Source: DATLFI01 sp035524895 (GTDB lineage Bacteria; Acidobacteriota; Thermoanaerobaculia; Multivoradales; Multivoraceae). Taken from it: 9,372 nucleotides of DNA. Below the pieces are notes generated by a model. It ran no database searches. It worked only from the letters and a program-made list of their open reading frames with translations, and had not been told where the DNA came from. Shown piece by piece: positions 5,664-9,372 of this stretch. The DNA lies in NCBI GenBank assembly GCA_035524895.1, contig DATLFI010000074.1:1-9372 (forward strand), read 5' to 3'. The number at the start of each line of letters is the position of its first letter. Position 1 is the first letter of the stretch. Position numbers and translations under genes: made by a program.

Positions 5664-6503
5664 ATGAGTCTCCGCTCGCTCCACCGCCGGAGCAGGTTCC
5701 TGGTCACCGTGGTGCTGGTGGCCTGGGGCTTGGGTCCCGCGACGCAACAGCGGGCGGAAGCGCAGGCGCCGGAGCGGGCTCACGTGCGCGTGATCTTCCT
5801 AGGCGGTGACGGGCAGGTGATCGAGCTTCCTGGTCGACTGCCGAAGACGCGGGGCGAAAGGGCTCTGTTGTCGCCCGGCCGGGAGACCGATGCGCTTCCG
5901 GGTTGGGTCGTGCTCGAGCGCGAGCCGCTGGGAAGAGGGTTCCTCGGAGCCGGCTTCATCGATCTGACGCCCGAGCTGCGGCGGCACTACGGCGCTCCCG
6001 GCGACCGCGGAGTCATGGTGTCGGCGATCGCGGAGGACTCTCCCGCGGAGAGAGCGGACCTGGCTGTCGGTGACATCGTCCTGCAGGTCGAGCGGGCCGC
6101 CATCGCGAGCGCCGACGCGCTCGGCCGCGAGATTCGGGCTCGCCGCGGCGGCGACCGAGTCGAGCTGGACATCCTGCGCCGCAAAGAGCGGCTCCGAGTG
6201 GTCGCGGAGCTCTCGGAGCGCGAGCGTCCGCTGATCCGTCTCGAGCCGACCTTCGTCACGCCCGGGCAGCTCGAGCTGCGTGTGGACCGTCTGGATCGCT
6301 CCGGCGAGCTGGTCGAGATCCGGATCGAGGAGCTGGTCGATCAAGTGCAGCGCATCCTGCGTAGCGGAGAGGCGCTCGCAGGCCCCGTTCGGGCTCGTCG
6401 CGGCATGGACCGCGACAGCATCGAGCGCCGCATGCGCGAAGTCGAGCGCGAGCTCGAGGAGCTCGACCGGGCTTTGCGCCGCGCGGAGGCGAGGCCGCTT
6501 TGA
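5664..6503 (+). CDS. Exported PDZ-domain protein without a protease domain
   Basis: The 279-aa product starts at ATG 5664, with GAGGGA (5651-5656) seven bases upstream. Residues 1-35 form a signal peptide: basic LRSLHRRSR, hydrophobic FLVTVVLVAWGLG, then a probable cleavage site near AEAQA. A PDZ domain covers about 93-183, with the carboxylate-binding-type loop GFLGAGF, GVMVSAIAEDSPAERADLAV, GDIVLQVERAAIASADALGR and a final strand RLRVVAEL. There is no serine or metalloprotease domain. The C-terminal 45 residues (SIERRMREVERELEELDRAL) form a likely coiled coil. It lies 19 bases after the putative anti-sigma gene, in one operon with sigma and anti-sigma. A role in sensing or presenting misfolded envelope proteins to the anti-sigma factor, comparable in principle to the PDZ of DegS, is inference. 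Confidence 0.85.
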   Translation: MSLRSLHRRSRFLVTVVLVAWGLGPATQQRAEAQAPERAHVRVIFLGGDGQVIELPGRLPKTRGERALLSPGRETDALPGWVVLEREPLGRGFLGAGFIDLTPELRRHYGAPGDRGVMVSAIAEDSPAERADLAVGDIVLQVERAAIASADALGREIRARRGGDRVELDILRRKERLRVVAELSERERPLIRLEPTFVTPGQLELRVDRLDRSGELVEIRIEELVDQVQRILRSGEALAGPVRARRGMDRDSIERRMREVERELEELDRALRRAEARPL

Positions 6504-6629
6504 ACGACGCTTGCGACGCCGCGGCGACAGAGAGAGGCCGTGGGCCGGTGATAACGTGATTCCGGCGAAGCTGGCATCGAGCCGGAGCGCGTCGGGTCTC
6601 GTTCCCCCCAAACCATCTCGAGGAGCTGC
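6504..6629. other. Intergenic region with one hairpin
   Basis: TCCGGC (6561-6566) pairs with GCCGGA (6581-6586) around a 14-base loop, downstream of the PDZ gene. No T run follows, so termination is only possible. No further gene is seen. Confidence 0.3.
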
Positions 6630-6632
6630 TTG
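6621..6632 (+). promoter_or_regulatory. AGGAG plus TTG start of the histidine phosphatase
   Basis: AGGAG (6621-6625), four bases, then TTG at 6630. It is the only start that keeps the RHG motif near the N-terminus. Confidence 0.65.
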
Positions 6633-7352
6633 GAGCGCCGAAGGCTTCGCCTGTTCTTGTTGCGACACGGTCAGGTCGCGGCGAACCGCGATTTTCGCTT
6701 CGTCGGCGACCTCGACGAGCCGTTGACCGATCTCGGTCGCTGGCAGGCTCAGCGGCTCGGCGAGGCTCTCGAGTCGCTTCCCGGTGGCGTCGGTCGCGTG
6801 CTGGCCAGCCCTCGACGGCGAGCGCTCGACACAGCCCACGAAGTCTCCTCGAGGGTGGGCCGGGTCGTGGAGGTCGACCAGCGCCTGGCCGAGCAGTCTT
6901 TCGGCTCCTGGGAGGGTCTCACCCGGCAGGAGGTCCAGGCGCGCAGCCCGCAGGACGCGGAGCTCCTCGCGGCGTGCGACCGCGAGGGGTCGGCGACGCC
7001 TCCGGACGGCGAGTCGTTCGCAGCCGTCCAGTCGCGAGCGCTCCGATTGGTGGACGAGCTCGCACGAGGCGAAGGCGCGGTGGTGCTGGTGAGCCACGTC
7101 GGACCGATCAAGGCATTGCTGGCATCGGCCTTGGAGATGCCACTCTCGGGGGCGCGCCGGCTCTTCCTCGACCCTGCCACGATCAGTGTGGTCGACTGGT
7201 ATCCGTCGCCGACACTCAGGATGTTCAACAGCCACGTGCACCTGGGTTGGTCGCAGGCGCGCTGGCTCGACGCCGAGACGGAGCGATCCGCGCAGGCAGC
7301 GATGGCGAACGTGGAGACGCGGCTGGTCGGATCACGATCGCAGCGCGCCTGA
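6630..7352 (+). CDS. Histidine phosphatase (phosphoglycerate mutase-like) family protein
   Basis: The 240-aa protein belongs to the histidine phosphatase superfamily, which removes or transfers phosphate through a phosphohistidine. The signature LLRHGQ gives the nucleophile His13 with Arg12. The second pocket arginine is in ASPRRRALDTA (about Arg64), the proton donor is Glu88 in RLAEQSFGSWEGL, and the second catalytic histidine is His156 in VLVSHVGPIKALL. All four active-site positions are present, so it should be active. The fold is of the GpmB/CobC type; the substrate (alpha-ribazole phosphate, a sugar phosphate or another) cannot be told, and no cobalamin genes are nearby. The start is TTG with AGGAG four bases upstream. 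No ATG or GTG exists in this frame between the upstream stop at 6552 and the RHG motif. The tail after about residue 200 is longer than usual. Confidence 0.92.
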   Translation: MERRRLRLFLLRHGQVAANRDFRFVGDLDEPLTDLGRWQAQRLGEALESLPGGVGRVLASPRRRALDTAHEVSSRVGRVVEVDQRLAEQSFGSWEGLTRQEVQARSPQDAELLAACDREGSATPPDGESFAAVQSRALRLVDELARGEGAVVLVSHVGPIKALLASALEMPLSGARRLFLDPATISVVDWYPSPTLRMFNSHVHLGWSQARWLDAETERSAQAAMANVETRLVGSRSQRA

Positions 7353-7376
7353 CGGAGCGGTAGGACTGAGCAAACA

Positions 7377-7392
7377 CCGCGCGCTTGCGCGG
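7377..7392 (+). other. Hairpin directly before the glyS ribosome binding site
   Basis: CCGCGC-GCTT-GCGCGG is a perfect 6-bp stem with a 4-base loop, ending two bases before AGGAG (7394-7398). It lies in the 57-base gap after the phosphatase. There is no T run. It could terminate transcription weakly, protect mRNA ends or modulate glyS translation. Confidence 0.5.
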
Positions 7393-7409
7393 CAGGAGCA
7401 GGCTGACAG

Positions 7410-8927
7410 ATGGCTCGACCCAGCGGATCACAGCTCATGGAGAAGATCGCCGCGCTCGCCAAGCGGCGCGGGTTCGTCTACCCGGCCTCCGAGATCTACG
7501 GCGGCTTCAACGGCTTCTGGGACTACGGTCCACTGGGCGTGCAGCTCAAGAACAACCTACGCGACGCCTGGTGGCACGACATGGTCGAGTGCCCGCCGCT
7601 GGGTCCCGATGGCCATCCGTTGCAGATCGTGGGACTCGACTCGGCCATCGTGCAGAACCCGAAGGCCTGGGAGGCGAGCGGCCACGTCGCCGGATTCAGC
7701 GACCCGATGGTCGACTGCCGCGAGAGCAAGTCGCGCTACCGCGCCGACCACCTGCGGGTGCTACGGCCGAGCTCGGGAGCGCCACAGTATTTTGCGTTCG
7801 TCGAAGGCGAACCAGGGCGCGCTCTCGAAAGAGCGAAGAAGGTGCTGCGACGCAAGGTCGCGCTGGAGGACTTCGAGCAGCTCTCGCTCGCCGAAGTGCC
7901 CGAGGAGGGGCGATCCCTGGTCTACGGACCGGACGCCACCGAACCCGGCTCGCTCACCGCACCTCGGGAGTTCAACTTGATGTTCCGCACCTTCGTCGGG
8001 GCGGCGAGCGGCGACGAGAACCTGGCCTACCTCCGTCCCGAGACCGCGCAGGGGATCTTCCTCGACTACCGCAACGTGCTCGACACGGTGCGGGTCAAGG
8101 TTCCGTTCGGCATCGCGCAGGTGGGGAAGGCCTTTCGCAACGAGGTCACGCCGCGCAACTACTTCTTTCGCAGCCGCGAGTTCGAGCAGATGGAGATGGA
8201 GTGGTTCTGCGCTCCGTCGCAGGCTCGGGAGTGGTTCGACTTCTGGGTCGAGCAACGGCTCGAGTGGTGGAAGGGTCTGGGGATCTCGGCCGACAACCTG
8301 CGGCTGCGCCGACACGACCAGGACGAGCTCGCGCACTACGCCAAGAGCGGCGCCGGCACCTTCGACGTCGAGTATCGGTACCCGTTCACCGATCCTGGAT
8401 TCGGCGAGCTCGAGGGCATCGCGCATCGGGGCAGCTTCGACCTCGAGCAGCATCAGAAGGCGAGCGGCGCGCGCCTGGAGTACTTCGACCCCGAGACGCA
8501 GGAGCGCTTCCTGCCGCACGTGATCGAGCCGGCGAGCGGTCTCACGCGCGGCGTGCTGACTCTGCTGTGCGAGGCCTATGACGTCGACGAGAGTCGGCCT
8601 TCCCCCGAGATCATGCGCTTCCCCAAGCGCCTGGCGCCGATCAAGGCCGGGATCTTTCCGCTGGTTGCCAAGGAGGGGATGCCGGAGATGGCCGAAAAGC
8701 TCTACCTCGAGGTTCGGCGGCGCTGCGTGGCCCAGTTCGACGCCAAGCAGTCGATCGGCAAGCGTTACGCGCGCATGGACGAGGCGGGAACGCCCTTCTG
8801 CTTCACCGTGGACGGCCAATCGCTCGCCGACCACACGTGCACGATCCGGGGTCGCGATAGCGGCCTACAGGAGCGCATCGCCCTGGACTCCGTGGTGCGC
8901 TTCTTGGCCGAGAACCTCGGCGACTAG
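7410..8927 (+). CDS. glyS: Glycyl-tRNA synthetase, dimeric class II type
   Basis: This 505-aa cytoplasmic enzyme attaches glycine to tRNA-Gly. It is the single-chain alpha2 type found in eukaryotes, archaea, actinobacteria and Thermus, not the alpha2beta2 GlyQS type. Motif 1 region: SEIYGGFNGFWDYGPLGVQL (27-46). Motif 2: FRNEVTPRN (242-250), then REFEQMEMEWF (256-266). Motif 3: GLTRGVLTLL (377-386), with catalytic Arg380. The C-terminal anticodon-binding domain (about 405-505) has PIKAGIFPLVAKEGM, GTPFCFTVDG and DHTCTIRGRDSGLQERIALD. The family segment RYRADHL is present, but the cysteine pairs found in some relatives near MVDCRES (only Cys103 remains) and before the FNLMF strand are absent, as I recall for Thermus GlyRS. 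The start is ATG 7410 with AGGAG 11 bases upstream. The length is normal, so the gene looks intact. Some databases name this type glyQS rather than glyS. Confidence 0.97.
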   Translation: MARPSGSQLMEKIAALAKRRGFVYPASEIYGGFNGFWDYGPLGVQLKNNLRDAWWHDMVECPPLGPDGHPLQIVGLDSAIVQNPKAWEASGHVAGFSDPMVDCRESKSRYRADHLRVLRPSSGAPQYFAFVEGEPGRALERAKKVLRRKVALEDFEQLSLAEVPEEGRSLVYGPDATEPGSLTAPREFNLMFRTFVGAASGDENLAYLRPETAQGIFLDYRNVLDTVRVKVPFGIAQVGKAFRNEVTPRNYFFRSREFEQMEMEWFCAPSQAREWFDFWVEQRLEWWKGLGISADNLRLRRHDQDELAHYAKSGAGTFDVEYRYPFTDPGFGELEGIAHRGSFDLEQHQKASGARLEYFDPETQERFLPHVIEPASGLTRGVLTLLCEAYDVDESRPSPEIMRFPKRLAPIKAGIFPLVAKEGMPEMAEKLYLEVRRRCVAQFDAKQSIGKRYARMDEAGTPFCFTVDGQSLADHTCTIRGRDSGLQERIALDSVVRFLAENLGD

Positions 8928-8930
8928 CGA

Positions 8931-9001
8931 GTCCTGACTTCGGCAAACCAGCCCCCGTTGACTGGTCGCTCGGTCATGACAGGGAGCGCCGAACGTAGGA
9001 C
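8931..9001 (+). other. Small three-way-junction fold after glyS
   Basis: The outer stem pairs GTCCT (8931-8935) with AGGAC (8997-9001) and TTCGGC (8939-8944) with GCCGAA (8988-8993), with a 3x3 internal loop (GAC/CGT). Inside are two hairpins: ACCAG/CTGGT (8947-8951 with 8962-8966) and GCTC/GAGC (8968-8971 with 8984-8987). The second encloses the palindrome GTCATGAC. It begins four bases after the glyS stop. There is no T run, so it is not a classical terminator. It could be a 3'-end structure of the glyS mRNA or part of the structured tail that follows. Confidence 0.6.
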
Positions 9002-9014
9002 GAATCAGCCCGAA

Positions 9015-9055
9015 TGCGCCACAATGGCGCGCACAATCGACACTGTATGCCGATT
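9015..9055 (+). other. Two further hairpins in the post-glyS tail
   Basis: GCGCCA-CAA-TGGCGC (9016-9030) is a perfect 6-bp stem. AATCG (9035-9039) pairs with CGATT (9051-9055) around an 11-base loop. Neither is followed by a T run. No protein-coding signal is seen in 8928-9372. Confidence 0.5.
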
Positions 9056-9096
9056 TGGCTCGCCAGAGGGGGAGGCGGGCTGACGGAGCCGGTGAG

Positions 9097-9372
9097 CCGC
9101 CGTGTCGGCGGGAGCAGCTTCGTGTGGCGGGTCCGTGGACCCGCGTCTGGGTGAGTGGAGAAGGGGAGCCAGGTGCCGAGTGGCCTCGGGCTGGCTCCCG
9201 AGAGGCTTATGGAGAGAGGAGGTTCCCGTGTCTGGGTAGGTGTCTTCGACGATTGACCCCTGTTGCGGAGGGCAGCTTCGCTGCTCTCCAGGGGATTGAG
9301 GTGAGTGGAAGGTGGCGGGATTGGAGAGGTGGGTCGAAGTGTGAAACGTGAAACCTCCTCGTCAGGTTCTCC
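9097..9372 (+). ncRNA. Candidate structured RNA, 3'-truncated by the window; family unknown
   Basis: Successive clean hairpins: CCGCCG/CGGCGG (9097-9111); GCGGGTC/GACCCGC (9127-9133 with 9138-9144); GGGAGCCAG/CTGGCTCCC (9164-9172 with 9191-9199) enclosing CCGAG/CTCGG (9176-9189); CCCCT/AGGGG (9257-9261 with 9290-9294) enclosing a 10-bp stem 9267-9276 with 9280-9289. Two long-range helices nest around the last one: CTTCGAC/GTCGAAG (9244-9250 with 9333-9339), and GAGGAGGTT/AACCTCCTC (9216-9224 with 9352-9360), extended after a 7-base bulge by GGAGA/TCTCC (9211-9215 with 9368-9372). The nesting reaches the last base, so the RNA probably continues. GTGTG at 9122 fits the GUGYG 5' end of group II introns, but no domain V or reverse transcriptase is in view. 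The strand is assumed. Confidence 0.5.

Noticed and set aside
5799..7241. Minus-strand ORF of 480 aa opposite the PDZ and phosphatase genes
   Set aside because: It is antisense to two genes with clear motifs and the translation has no domain. This is a codon-bias shadow.
9055..9351. 98-aa ORF with TTG start after glyS
   Set aside because: No ribosome binding site, no recognisable domain, and it runs through several perfect hairpins and long-range helices.
8928..9372. RNase P RNA, tmRNA, SRP RNA or tRNA in the tail after glyS
   Set aside because: I looked for characteristic conserved segments of these RNAs on both strands (for example the RNase P GAGGAAAGTCC block, or a T-loop GTTCRANNC with a CCA-proximal stem) and found none.

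Overview
The window is high-GC bacterial DNA with dense, mostly plus-strand coding. It looks like a soil or sediment bacterium of the Acidobacteriota kind: a HEAT-repeat/cyclophilin fusion, several ECF sigma/anti-sigma pairs, and a dimeric Thermus-like glycyl-tRNA synthetase. That placement is an inference from gene content only; no rRNA or other marker is present.

Layout. (1) 3-1691: the 3' part of a HEAT-repeat protein ending in a cyclophilin-like domain whose active site is degenerate. (2) 1738-2899: an ECF sigma factor and a three-helix membrane protein that is probably its anti-sigma factor. (3) 2900-3426: a gap between converging genes. It holds a tandem repeat with hairpins and then a 341-bp element with 36-bp terminal inverted repeats and two nested inverted repeats, which together form a three-armed figure. 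(4) 3427-4221, minus strand: a crotonase-family enzyme. (5) 4222-4494: a divergent regulatory gap with a possible ECF-type promoter overlapping a short palindrome. (6) 4495-6503: a second ECF sigma factor, a single-pass putative anti-sigma factor and an exported PDZ protein, closely packed as one operon. (7) 6630-7352: a histidine phosphatase with a TTG start. (8) 7410-8927: glycyl-tRNA synthetase (glyS). (9) 8928-9372: a non-coding tail full of clean hairpins. Its last 160 bases form nested long-range helices that reach the window edge, so a structured RNA appears to be cut by the window.

How the genes relate. Two separate ECF sigma/membrane-protein modules lie within 5 kb, so envelope or stress signalling is the dominant theme. 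The PDZ protein probably belongs to the second module. The phosphatase and glyS look like ordinary housekeeping genes.

Most unusual parts. No protein gene here is clearly new. The best candidates for something undescribed are the three-armed element at 3056-3396 and the structured RNA at about 9097-9372 and beyond. I could not assign either to a known family. The first could be a large non-coding RNA or a MITE-like mobile repeat. The second could be the 5' domain of a group II intron or another structured RNA.
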